Assembly: GCA_009711825.1 (NCBI GenBank)
Contig: VEMY01000001.1
Location: forward strand, 81,899 to 145,898
Reading direction: 5' to 3'
Length of the DNA stretch: 64,000 bases
Origin: Bacillota bacterium
GTDB lineage: Bacteria > Bacillota > Proteinivoracia > UBA4975 > VEMY01
The notes under the pieces are model-generated. The model had not been told where the DNA came from. It did no database searches and was given only the letters and a program-made list of their open reading frames with translations. This document shows, in pieces, positions 55,264 to 63,027 of this stretch (within the stretch, counting starts at the first letter, position 1; the number at the start of each line of letters is the position of its first letter). The position numbers and the translations under genes were made by a program.

Positions 55264-57068
55264 ATTAGCATTTTTAACCAATTGGCGAGATGATCATTGA
55301 TGTAATCGTAATTGCTGTGGCCAGCTTTGATCTCTTTAAAGGTGACTTGCACCTCGTTTTCTTGCAGTTTTTCAACCAGTTTGCGAACCGGTTCAACTGG
55401 CACCACACAGTCATTGGCGCCATGGATAACCAGAAGCGGTAGCGATTTCGCCGTTTCAATAAAATCAGTGACGTCAAAACCGCTTTCTATAGGACTGATG
55501 CCTTGGGGAAGACTGGGGTTGCCGCTGAATACGGCCAGGCCAGCAAACAGATGTGAATGACGCAGGCCTGTATGCCAAGTGCCGAACCCTCCCATGGAAA
55601 ACCCGGCCAGGAAGGTTCGGGACCAGCTGACCGATACACTAGATTTAACGGCTTCCAGTGCCTCAAGGATATCTGTTTCACAGTCGTCCAGGTAGAACCC
55701 GTTTAAACGTCGTCCTCTAGGGAAAAGAATTACAATTCCCAAGCGGTCAGCCAGTTTGTGGAGTTCCTGGTTGGCGGCAATTCGCTGTTCGTCAACGCCG
55801 CTGCCATGCAAAAAGACAAGAAGCGGCCATTTTTTATCATCTGAATATGCCCTGGGAAGATAGATGCTATATGGTTGTAATGAACCGTCGACTCGGGAGC
55901 GAAATGCCCTGCGGCTGAGACCGGTTTTTCCCTGGAGCGGATTGACGCCCGCTTGTATATCGTGGAGCATCGTCCGGGCCTCAGTTAATAGCTTGTCCAT
56001 CCGGTCCGGAACTTCCCACGGCGGAGACTGGCTAAGCTGGGTAATCCAATCCAGGCGAAACAACGCCGAGAGCACCGCTTCCTTATGCAGATAATTTATG
56101 TCTTCCGCCATACGTTCCAAATCTTGTTTTAATGTTTCAATATCTTCGGGGTTGAGCACGTAGAATGGATGATCTTTCTTAAAGCTCTTTTGGCTGCCTT
56201 TGCCTTCGGCCCTCAAGATATACAAACCGGATGGCATGGCGCGGTGAGGGCTCCATTTCACTGTCCATTGATGCGGTCCGGAGGCCAACTCCATAGCTGA
56301 AAAATATTTTTCCAATACCTTTTCGCCCTGCAGGATATAGAGCTTGAGTTCTGCCGGGCAGGGATCCGGTGTTAGCAACCCGAGGCGGAGGACTATGGAG
56401 TCATCGCCTTGTAAACGTGCTTTGGTCAACACTGTTTGGGCCAGCGGAGACTGTAAATTTGGCTCACCAAAAGCCAAGGGCAGCACACGCCGCAGCAAAG
56501 TCTTCTCGCTGTCAAAATCTGGATCGTTCACTAATTGACAGTGAACCGGTCCGGAATCGGTGGTTCGGGTAAAGGTAAGGTTAAGGGCAAAATGATTGGT
56601 GCAGAGTGGGCGAATTGGCGGGAGTGACGCCCAAGGCACGGATATTTGCCAAACTGTTCCAGTTTTACTGCGGGTTTGCCGGTAGCCGATGGCGCCGGAG
56701 TCGAAATCCGGAAACCAGCGGCCACTGCTGTTGACCACTGTTACTTTTTCCGGACCTCCAAACCCAAGGGTAGTATAGAAGGCGGTGGGTTGGTCGGCAG
56801 GAGCGTGGCTGACGGTGAGTAAAAAGCCATCGCCAAAACGCCAGGCCCGTTCCCGGTTATCGTTCGTTGGCCAGGTGGTTTCCACACGCAGGTATAAACA
56901 ATGATTATCGTACGCCCAATTGCTTCGTACTGTTTGGTCCCCGTCAGTCTCCGCAAGCATGAGTTCCTTCATTTTTTCGGTGGTGGGAAACTTCTTGACA
57001 TTATCCGCAAATGGAATGCTGCTTGCGGAAAGGGATGGTGCAGGTGTTGGGTACAGTTCAAAGGCCAT
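55254..57068 (-). CDS. Alpha/beta hydrolase with N-terminal CBM9-like domain
   Basis: A 604-residue, two-part protein. Residues about 1-200 look like a CBM9/DOMON-type beta-sandwich (SNWAYDNHCLYLRVETTW, GDGFLLTVSH, GAIGYRQTRS, VWQISVPWASLP). The middle (200-300) may be a second beta domain. The C-terminal 230 residues form an alpha/beta hydrolase: oxyanion region LLVFLHGSGVDEQRI, nucleophile Ser in AGFSMGGFGTW, Asp in VIHGANDCVVP and His in KAGHSNYDY. It resembles feruloyl or carbohydrate esterases. I see no signal peptide, which is odd for a carbohydrate-binding enzyme. ATG 57068 has AAGGAGGTG about 8 bases upstream. Confidence 0.78.
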   Translation of the reverse strand: MAFELYPTPAPSLSASSIPFADNVKKFPTTEKMKELMLAETDGDQTVRSNWAYDNHCLYLRVETTWPTNDNRERAWRFGDGFLLTVSHAPADQPTAFYTTLGFGGPEKVTVVNSSGRWFPDFDSGAIGYRQTRSKTGTVWQISVPWASLPPIRPLCTNHFALNLTFTRTTDSGPVHCQLVNDPDFDSEKTLLRRVLPLAFGEPNLQSPLAQTVLTKARLQGDDSIVLRLGLLTPDPCPAELKLYILQGEKVLEKYFSAMELASGPHQWTVKWSPHRAMPSGLYILRAEGKGSQKSFKKDHPFYVLNPEDIETLKQDLERMAEDINYLHKEAVLSALFRLDWITQLSQSPPWEVPDRMDKLLTEARTMLHDIQAGVNPLQGKTGLSRRAFRSRVDGSLQPYSIYLPRAYSDDKKWPLLVFLHGSGVDEQRIAANQELHKLADRLGIVILFPRGRRLNGFYLDDCETDILEALEAVKSSVSVSWSRTFLAGFSMGGFGTWHTGLRHSHLFAGLAVFSGNPSLPQGISPIESGFDVTDFIETAKSLPLLVIHGANDCVVPVEPVRKLVEKLQENEVQVTFKEIKAGHSNYDYINDHLANWLKMLIKK

Positions 57069-57163
57069 TAGATGGGCACCTCCTTAACACTCTCTACTTC
57101 GCGGTAGCATAACAAAAATCCTGCATTTATGTGAGGCAGTAAATTGCCAAAACCAGTCAAGAA

Positions 57164-57190
57164 CAAAGCTGCCCGCCAGGGGCAGCTTTG
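57164..57190 (-). terminator. Terminator of the amidase gene (minus strand)
   Basis: CAAAGCTGCC (57164-57173) and GGCAGCTTTG (57181-57190) form a perfect 10-bp stem. On the minus strand it is followed by a short TTCTT run. Confidence 0.65.
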
Positions 57191-57203
57191 GCACAAAGGT
57201 AAG

Positions 57204-58334
57204 TTATTGCTCGTTATAGGTGTCGATTGAGCGGCCGGTAAACGGTTTGAGCTCAGTTTGAAGTTCCGAGAGCTGGTTTTGAAGGAATTGCCGACGGGAA
57301 ATAAGTTCGTCGTCGTTTAGGAGCTTTATATCTTCGGCTAGCGACTCACTGATTATCCAGGCAAGCTCAATGCTGGTAAAGGCGCTTTCACGATCTGAGC
57401 GTCTGCGCAGCCAATTGAAGAGCACCGAAATCAGCCAGGATACGAGTCTGGTCAGCCAGTTACCCGGGGTCTCCGGTTCGGCCGGCGGTTCCGGCTCCTG
57501 GGGCGGTTCAGGCTCTGCCGGTGGTTCCGGTTCCTGAGGCGGATCGGGTTCTGTAGGCGGTTCTGGTTCCATGGGCGGCTCAGGCTGCTGACTAGCAATA
57601 ATCGCTTCCATAGTGGCGCCGATATCTGCCAGCATTTGATGGAAAACGGGAATAAGCTGGTGGGGGCAGGTCTTTCCGGTCCATGACTGATGCGTGCGAA
57701 TCTGATCAAGATTGAAGTTGTTGTCCAGAGCGATACTGGCAATTCTGTGTACCGCTACAGAGTAAATTAAATCTTTATCGGCGTCTTCATTTTCACAGAT
57801 TTCAATAGCAATACTGTTGTAATTGGCATCTCTGCCGGCATGCCACGCCACTTCGTTTTCGGGAACACAGAGAATCGCCTCCCGGTCATCCACTACCCAT
57901 TGATATGATACCTGACGATCATTGTTTTGAGCATAGTTGCGGTGCGCGGCGGCGTTGGCGCCGGCGCGGGGATTTCCAGTTTGATGGACGGTAATAAACT
58001 TAGGCGTAATTTGAACGCCAGGGCGGTTTTTACCGCTAATCAGCCATTCCCGAACATTGTACTGGGGCATAAACGCCCGCCCGCGTTGTTGAGCCATTTT
58101 GTTCAACAACGCCAAAATTCGGGCACGGGTCTCTGGACCGACGCTGCTGTCAACAGCAATGTTTTCCACTCGTTGCAAGTGGCGGACAGCTGCCTCAGTG
58201 TTGGGTCCAAAATTGCCCCCGGCAGAGCCTACAGCCCTGTATTCTGAAAAAATCGCTGCAATCGCGTTTAGTTGTATTTGGAGTAGCCGGACAGCTTCAC
58301 CACTACTTCCAGGACGTAATACAGGCCATTGCAT
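57204..58334 (-). CDS. N-acetylmuramoyl-L-alanine amidase with peptidoglycan-binding domain
   Basis: A 376-residue wall hydrolase-like protein. The N-terminal PG_binding_1 domain (residues 5-78) shows LRPGSSGEAVRLLQIQLNAI and FGPNTEAAVRHLQR. An Amidase_2 domain (about 95-235) has zinc ligands in ITVHQTGNPRAG and RTHQSWTGKTCPHQ, with WHAGRDANYNSIAIEIC between. A Pro/Glu linker of 6-residue repeats (about 248-290) leads to a hydrophobic helix WLTRLVSWLISVLFNWL and a charged tail. There is no signal peptide, so it could be released by lysis, act as a spore-lysis or phage-type endolysin, or be attached by the C-terminal helix. ATG 58334 has AGGAGG about 8 bases upstream. Confidence 0.85.
   Translation of the reverse strand: MQWPVLRPGSSGEAVRLLQIQLNAIAAIFSEYRAVGSAGGNFGPNTEAAVRHLQRVENIAVDSSVGPETRARILALLNKMAQQRGRAFMPQYNVREWLISGKNRPGVQITPKFITVHQTGNPRAGANAAAHRNYAQNNDRQVSYQWVVDDREAILCVPENEVAWHAGRDANYNSIAIEICENEDADKDLIYSVAVHRIASIALDNNFNLDQIRTHQSWTGKTCPHQLIPVFHQMLADIGATMEAIIASQQPEPPMEPEPPTEPDPPQEPEPPAEPEPPQEPEPPAEPETPGNWLTRLVSWLISVLFNWLRRRSDRESAFTSIELAWIISESLAEDIKLLNDDELISRRQFLQNQLSELQTELKPFTGRSIDTYNEQ
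57474..57590 (-). repeat. Imperfect 18-bp tandem repeats coding Pro/Glu linker
   Basis: About six copies of an 18-base unit encode EPEPPx hexapeptides in the amidase linker; two adjacent 12-residue blocks (QEPEPPAEPEPP) are nearly identical. Such repeats can change copy number by slippage. Confidence 0.7.
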
Positions 58335-58433
58335 AACATCGCCTCCTGATATAAATTATGCAATCTGGCCAGACGTTTGACAGGGCATATTGCTTGAAAT
58401 TTGCCGGGAGTAGTTGTATGGATTATAATATTT

Positions 58434-59144
58434 TTATACCCAGAGGGATTTCACGGCAGTTAGCAGGCGCTTGGGGACGTTTTTATCGGTGGCGGCCTGA
58501 GCGGCTAGCAATTCTTTAATCTGTTGGCGTTTGGTATAACCGTCGGCTGGACAGGGGTTATGCAGGACTGGGAGCTCCAGTTTGGCAGCGACCCTGCGGG
58601 TGGTGTTTTCACTAACATAGACCAACGGCCGGATGAGATAAAGTTCCCGCCGGTCCAACCATGTTACAGGTTTAAAGCAATCTATACGTCCGTTGTAGAT
58701 CATGTTTAAGAACAGCGTTTCCACCGCATCTTCCCGGTGATGACCGAGGGCAACTTTGTGGCAACCGAGGCGGACTGCTTCGCTGTTCAGGGCACCGTGA
58801 CGGAGTTTGGAGCAGAGTGAGCAGGGGTTGGTTTCCTTTCGTAAATCAAATAAGACCTGGGCAATCTCGGTTTTCACCAGATGAAAGGGGACGTCTTGAT
58901 CCCGACAGAACGCGGCCACATCCGACCAGTCACTGCCTGGCCAACCCATGTCAACACTGATGGCATGGAGTTCAAACTTAATCGGTAACATCCGACGAAG
59001 ACGGGCCAAAGTATACAAGGTGGTCAGGCTGTCTTTGCCGCCCGACACACCCACTGCCACAGAATCGCCGTCGTGCAGCATGTCGTAATCACGCATCGCC
59101 CGCTTGACCAACGGAAACAGATGTTGATGAAAGGGTGCGCCCAT
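58434..59144 (-). CDS. TtcA-type PP-loop ATPase (tRNA 2-thiolation family)
   Basis: A 236-residue adenylating enzyme of the TtcA/TilS superfamily. The PP-loop is GVSGGKDSLTTLYTLA near residues 38-53. The pair CSLC (in NPCSLCSKLRHGAL) and a third cysteine in HNPCPADGYTKR match the three ligands of the TtcA [4Fe-4S] cluster. Family members thiolate tRNA cytidine 32 or related positions, and the exact target here is not certain. ATG 59144 is chosen behind GGAGGTG; the open frame reaching 59231 lacks a ribosome site and would add unconserved residues. It is divergent from the aldo/keto reductase gene, with about 80 bases between. Confidence 0.85.
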   Translation of the reverse strand: MGAPFHQHLFPLVKRAMRDYDMLHDGDSVAVGVSGGKDSLTTLYTLARLRRMLPIKFELHAISVDMGWPGSDWSDVAAFCRDQDVPFHLVKTEIAQVLFDLRKETNPCSLCSKLRHGALNSEAVRLGCHKVALGHHREDAVETLFLNMIYNGRIDCFKPVTWLDRRELYLIRPLVYVSENTTRRVAAKLELPVLHNPCPADGYTKRQQIKELLAAQAATDKNVPKRLLTAVKSLWV

Positions 59145-59225
59145 AACTTCACCTCCGGCCCTGATTATACAGGGTTGGCGAATAAATTCAAAGTGTTGAA
59201 TACTTAAATTTAGGGGGATGACTAA

Positions 59226-60233
59226 ATGCAATATCTGACACTTGGTAAAACAGCAATGAAGGTTTCAGCGCTGGGTTTCGGTGGCATTCCAATCCAGCGG
59301 GTGGACATGCCGAGGGCGAAAGCGGTCTTGGCAGAATGCGCCAACCAAGGTATGAATTTCATCGATACTGCCCGGATGTATGGTGACAGCGAAGAGAAGA
59401 TTGGCGCTTTCCTAGAGGGGAATGAGCGCAGCAAGTGGTACATCGCCACCAAGTCAATGGCCCGGGACACTGAAAGCATGGCCAGGGAAGTAAGGACCAG
59501 TTTAGAGCTTATGAATTGTGACTATATTGACTTGTATCAGTTCCATAACGTGGCCAGCAAAGAAGATTTGGAAAAAATCCTGGCCCCAGGAGGCGCGATG
59601 GAAGCGTTGGAACAGGCGCAGGCCGCGGGGCTGGTAAAACATATCGGCATTACTGGTCATAAGCCGGACATTCTTGAGCCGGCTGTGCGCACCGGCCGCT
59701 TTGACACCGTACAGGTGCCCTTCAGTCCTCTGGAGCAGCAGGCAGCTGATTTGCTTAAGTTGGCCCGGGAGTTTTCCATGGGCACGATTGCCATGAAGCC
59801 GTTGGCAGGGGGGGCTTTGACAGCTGCCCGGGCTGCAATTGATTGGTTGCGGGTAAATCCGTTAATCGATGTGGCGATTCCGGGCATGGAGTCGGCAGAG
59901 CAAGTACAAGAGAATTGTTCAATTTTCACGCGTACAGTCAGTGCTCAGGAGAAGGAAGAGCTGGCGGAGTTGGTAAGTGGCCTGGGCAGCAATTTCTGTC
60001 GTCGCTGTGAATACTGCCAGCCTTGTCCCCGGGGTTTGAAGATTCCGGCCATGTTCCTGTTTGAGGGCTACTACACCCGCTACAATCTAAAAGAATGGGC
60101 TCGGGAGCGCTATCATACCTTGCCGGTCAAAGCATCCGAATGTGATGAGTGCGGGATTTGTGAAAGCAAATGTCCTTACGATTTGCCGATTCGAGAGATG
60201 TTGAAACAGACGGCTGCTACTCTAGAAGACTAA
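59226..60233 (+). CDS. Aldo/keto reductase with C-terminal ferredoxin-type domain
   Basis: A 335-residue oxidoreductase. The N-terminal barrel (1-265) has the catalytic set: Asp in FIDTARMYGDSEEKIG with its Tyr, Lys in YIATKSMARD, and His in LYQFHNVAS. The C-terminal 70 residues carry Cys groups CRRCEYCQPCPRGLKIP and CDECGICESKCPYDLPI, the latter a classical 4Fe-4S pattern. This fused group is common in anaerobes and may accept electrons from ferredoxin. The substrate is unknown. ATG 59226 has AGGGGG about 8 bases upstream. It is followed 18 bases later by an EVE gene. Confidence 0.88.
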   Translation: MQYLTLGKTAMKVSALGFGGIPIQRVDMPRAKAVLAECANQGMNFIDTARMYGDSEEKIGAFLEGNERSKWYIATKSMARDTESMAREVRTSLELMNCDYIDLYQFHNVASKEDLEKILAPGGAMEALEQAQAAGLVKHIGITGHKPDILEPAVRTGRFDTVQVPFSPLEQQAADLLKLAREFSMGTIAMKPLAGGALTAARAAIDWLRVNPLIDVAIPGMESAEQVQENCSIFTRTVSAQEKEELAELVSGLGSNFCRRCEYCQPCPRGLKIPAMFLFEGYYTRYNLKEWARERYHTLPVKASECDECGICESKCPYDLPIREMLKQTAATLED

Positions 60234-60251
60234 CTATCCGGGAGGAAAATT

Positions 60252-60650
60252 ATGAAGTACTGGCTGCTGAAGACGGAGCCGGAAACATACAGCTACCACG
60301 ATCTTGAGGTTGCCGGTAGCGATACCTGGGACGGTGTTCGCAACTTCCAGGCCCGTGCAAATATCAAAAAAATGGCCCCCGGTGACCAGGCGTTTATCTA
60401 TCATACAGGGCGCCAACGGGCGATTGTGGGGATTGCCGAGGTAGTGAGCGAACCATATCCCGACCCTGGCGATCACCGGTTTTTATGGATTGATGTGCGG
60501 GCGGTGCGCTCTTTGCCCAGACCGGTTTCCCTGTCAGAAATCAAGGCCGAGCCCACGTTTGCTGACTGGGAGTTGGTACGTTTGTCCCGTTTGTCAGTAA
60601 TGCCTGTCCCGCCTCAATTTTGGTCGCAAATATTGATGATGGCTAAATAG
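60252..60650 (+). CDS. EVE domain protein
   Basis: A 132-residue single EVE (PUA-like) domain, a fold that reads modified bases in DNA or RNA. The family opening YWLLKTEPETYSYHDLE, WDGVRNFQARANIKKM, and VGIAEVVSEPYPDP are diagnostic. EVE proteins are known from restriction and tRNA-modification contexts, but this one sits with an aldo/keto reductase gene. ATG 60252 has GGGAGG about 7 bases upstream. It ends before a strong bidirectional hairpin. Confidence 0.92.
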   Translation: MKYWLLKTEPETYSYHDLEVAGSDTWDGVRNFQARANIKKMAPGDQAFIYHTGRQRAIVGIAEVVSEPYPDPGDHRFLWIDVRAVRSLPRPVSLSEIKAEPTFADWELVRLSRLSVMPVPPQFWSQILMMAK

Positions 60651-60659
60651 CTTGCAAAC

Positions 60660-60688
60660 AAATAAAGCAGCCACGGGCTGCTTTATTT
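60660..60688. terminator. Bidirectional terminator between EVE and DUF2161 genes
   Basis: AAATAAAGCAGCC (60660-60672) pairs perfectly with GGCTGCTTTATTT (60676-60688), loop ACG. The right arm contains the stop codon of the minus-strand gene. Confidence 0.85.
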
Positions 60689-61348
60689 CGCCTGCCGATG
60701 GGCAGTTACGACATCGTCGTAATCAATCAACGCCTGACGGCCAGACTCGCTAAGGCGGTAGACCCCGCGCTTTACACGCTCAAACCAGGCATAGTGGTTA
60801 TCCCAGAGGATTCTCCCCGCTCTTTCCACCCCGGTCTCGCGGACAATGTCCCGCACCTGTTTCGGTTGGTGGGAAAGTTTTGCTGCAATCCGCAGGGCAT
60901 CCTCCCTGTAGGCTGTGACCACTGGTCGTCTGCTGGCGCCGCCCAAATTGTAATCGCCGCTTCGTTCGCGAAATTCCCGCAGCAGCTGGCTGCGGCCACG
61001 GCCCCGGGAATCGTGCCAATCGGCCTCCAAAATCACTTCCACTGCCTGACCATGAACGGTAAGCAGGCCCAGACCCAACCGCGCACACAATCTTTTGATC
61101 TGTGCCCAGCGCCTGTCCTGCTTTTTGGGTCGGGGGATTGCAAGATAGACATTGCCGCTGTGTTTTTGCCGCTCCACAGCTTGCAGGATTAGTTCAAGGT
61201 TGAATCGCAGCTTCAGCTCCACTATTAATAATTTATCCCCACGGACGGCAACCAAATCGCAGGCCTGCACCTCGCCCCGCACCTGATATCCTAGATGTTG
61301 AAGGAAATCACGGACAGGCCTGTAGAGGGATGTTTCTTTTTCAGGCAT
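60683..61348 (-). CDS. DUF2161 protein, predicted PD-(D/E)xK nuclease
   Basis: A 221-residue protein of the DUF2161 group. The N-terminal domain has the nuclease-like core: CDLVAVRGDKLLIVELKLRF carries the Asp and the ExK (here ELK), followed by ILQAVERQ. The C-terminal part (about 120-221) looks like winged-helix domains (DIVRETGVERAGRILWDNHY, RVKRGVYRLSESGRQAL) that may bind DNA. The function is unknown. ATG 61348 is used; it overlaps the end of the Nudix gene by 8 bases, so the pair is translationally coupled. An extension to 61474 only shadows the Nudix gene. Confidence 0.8.
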   Translation of the reverse strand: MPEKETSLYRPVRDFLQHLGYQVRGEVQACDLVAVRGDKLLIVELKLRFNLELILQAVERQKHSGNVYLAIPRPKKQDRRWAQIKRLCARLGLGLLTVHGQAVEVILEADWHDSRGRGRSQLLREFRERSGDYNLGGASRRPVVTAYREDALRIAAKLSHQPKQVRDIVRETGVERAGRILWDNHYAWFERVKRGVYRLSESGRQALIDYDDVVTAHRQAK

Positions 61349-61781
61349 CGGCTGTGTTCCGGAGCAGCTCCAGGGCTCGGGCCAAGACCTGGTTGTTGTT
61401 GGCATAACCGCGTTGCTTGTGCAGGGTCTCAACGGCTTGTAGAGGCAGCCACATAACTTTATTAATTTCTTCAACCTGGGGCGTGGGGTGTCCGCCTAGC
61501 GCTTCAATCAGGTAATATGTTACTTCCTTTGCAATCTCGCCCCGGGCCGGGTCATAATAATTATATTTAACTGTGCCCAATTCGGCAGTGATTCGTCCCA
61601 CTATGCCTGTCTCTTCCCGAATTTCCCTGAGGGCTGTAGTAGGTAAGTCTTCACCTGCTTCGATCCGTCCCTTGGCAAAAGTAAGGTGCCGAAAGCGGTC
61701 TTCGATTACCAACAACTCAGGGACACCGTGATTGTGCCTGTAAACAATACCTCCGGCAGAAATCTCTTTGATATTAACCAC
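61341..61781 (-). CDS. Nudix hydrolase (start codon unclear)
   Basis: A protein of about 140-147 residues that hydrolyses nucleoside diphosphate-linked substrates. The Nudix box is complete: GRIEAGEDLPTTALREIREE followed by TGI. The start is unusual. A perfect AGGAGG lies at 61786-61781, but the in-frame GTG (61781) overlaps it. The codon at the ideal distance is ATC (61772), where an ATG would be expected, and the next near-start is ATT (61763). I give the GTG as the conventional choice; ATC initiation is possible. The gene starts just downstream of nagZ and overlaps the DUF2161 gene by 8 bases. Confidence 0.82.
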   Translation of the reverse strand: MVNIKEISAGGIVYRHNHGVPELLVIEDRFRHLTFAKGRIEAGEDLPTTALREIREETGIVGRITAELGTVKYNYYDPARGEIAKEVTYYLIEALGGHPTPQVEEINKVMWLPLQAVETLHKQRGYANNNQVLARALELLRNTADA

Positions 61782-61788
61782 CTCCTGT

Positions 61789-62961
61789 TCAAGGTTCAGG
61801 GAACTGCCGCGCCAGCTGGCGATGTTGTTCCCAGTCGGGCTCGCTCCACACAACGGCATTATCCTTAAGTCTTCGTTTTTCTTTTAGGGTCAACACCCTG
61901 GTCACGGCTTCGCGGACCCGGGCGATCGGCAGGTCCCCACGCTCCAGTGCCGCCACCAGGTGTTGGTGGATTAGCCGTGTTTTTTCCGGCGAGTGACAGA
62001 TAAGTAATAAGTCTGCCCCGGCCAACAAGGCTTCCAGGGCTGCAGTCTCCACCGGAATATCCTGTAGAGCATGCATTTCTAAGTCATCGGTGATGATAAC
62101 GCCTTCAAATCCCAGTTGTTCCCGCAAGATGCCTGTGAGTATCTCAGGACTGATAGTCGCTGGTTTGGCGCTGAGCTCTGGATAGACGACATGGGCAGTC
62201 ATTATCATCTCCAGCCCTGCTTCCACAGCTGCGGCAAAGGGTTTTAGTTCACGATTCAGCAGTTTTTCCCGGGGGATGTCAACCCGGGGCAGGGTGTGGT
62301 GGGAATCTGCCAGGGTATCACCGTGGCCGGGGAAATGTTTTCCTGCCGCAATCACATGTTCCGCATTCACCCCCCGGGCAAGCGGAATGCCGGCGGCAAT
62401 CACCGTCTGGGCATCGTTGCCAAAAGCCCGACTGCCAATTACAGGGTTGTCAGGATTAGTGTTTATATCCAACACGGGGGCAAAATTAAGATTAAAGCCA
62501 AGGGAAGCAAGTTCTTTGCCCATTGCCGCGCCCACAGCTTCAGCGAGCAGAGGGCGTTGTCCTATCTGCGCTGCCGCCGGCCAATTGGTCACAGGGGCCG
62601 GCAGACGATTGACGCGCCCACCTTCGTGGTCGATGGCCAAGAACAGGGGCGCTGGCCCCTGGTTCGCGGCCTTGAGCGCGTTGAGCAGTTCATTGGTCTG
62701 TGTCAATGACTGGATATTACTGGGCATGAGAATGAAGCCTGCTACTGGCACATCAAGCAGTAATGCTTTTGCTTCTGTCACATCGCTGCCGGGGAATCCG
62801 CTGACCAGCAACTGCCCGAGAAGTTCAGTTTTTGTCATCTCCGCCATTAGACGCTCTACTGTGGCAGGCGCGGGTAAATCGCGCTCAGGCGCATTTGCCG
62901 GTGTTTGCAGCAAAAGCAATGACAAAATTACTAGAGCTAAAGGTACTGCTAGCTTGCGCAT
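61789..62961 (-). CDS. nagZ: Beta-N-acetylhexosaminidase, GH3 family (NagZ-like)
   Basis: Removes N-acetylglucosamine from muropeptides in wall recycling. The GH3 signature with the His-Asp dyad is GKHFPGHGDTLADSHHTLP, and the nucleophile Asp lies in VIITDDLEMHAL. LFLAIDHEGGRVNRL forms the substrate pocket. A signal-like hydrophobic N-terminus (about residues 5-22, ending ANA) indicates export, as in Gram-positive NagZ. It has 390 residues and no C-terminal serine-hydrolase domain. ATG 62961 has GGAGGTG about 6 bases upstream; the GTG at 62970 lies inside that site. It heads a minus-strand unit with Nudix and DUF2161 genes. Confidence 0.9.
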   Translation of the reverse strand: MRKLAVPLALVILSLLLLQTPANAPERDLPAPATVERLMAEMTKTELLGQLLVSGFPGSDVTEAKALLLDVPVAGFILMPSNIQSLTQTNELLNALKAANQGPAPLFLAIDHEGGRVNRLPAPVTNWPAAAQIGQRPLLAEAVGAAMGKELASLGFNLNFAPVLDINTNPDNPVIGSRAFGNDAQTVIAAGIPLARGVNAEHVIAAGKHFPGHGDTLADSHHTLPRVDIPREKLLNRELKPFAAAVEAGLEMIMTAHVVYPELSAKPATISPEILTGILREQLGFEGVIITDDLEMHALQDIPVETAALEALLAGADLLLICHSPEKTRLIHQHLVAALERGDLPIARVREAVTRVLTLKEKRRLKDNAVVWSEPDWEQHRQLARQFPEP

Positions 62962-63027
62962 CCTTCTCACCTCCGGTTATTATATCAAATAAAAAGTGGT
63001 TGGAGAAACCAGGAACAGGTGGTAATC

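Noticed and set aside
57204-58334. Prophage remnant marked by the endolysin-like amidase
   Set aside because: No holin, tail, integrase or attachment repeats are found nearby, and neighbours are ordinary chromosomal genes.
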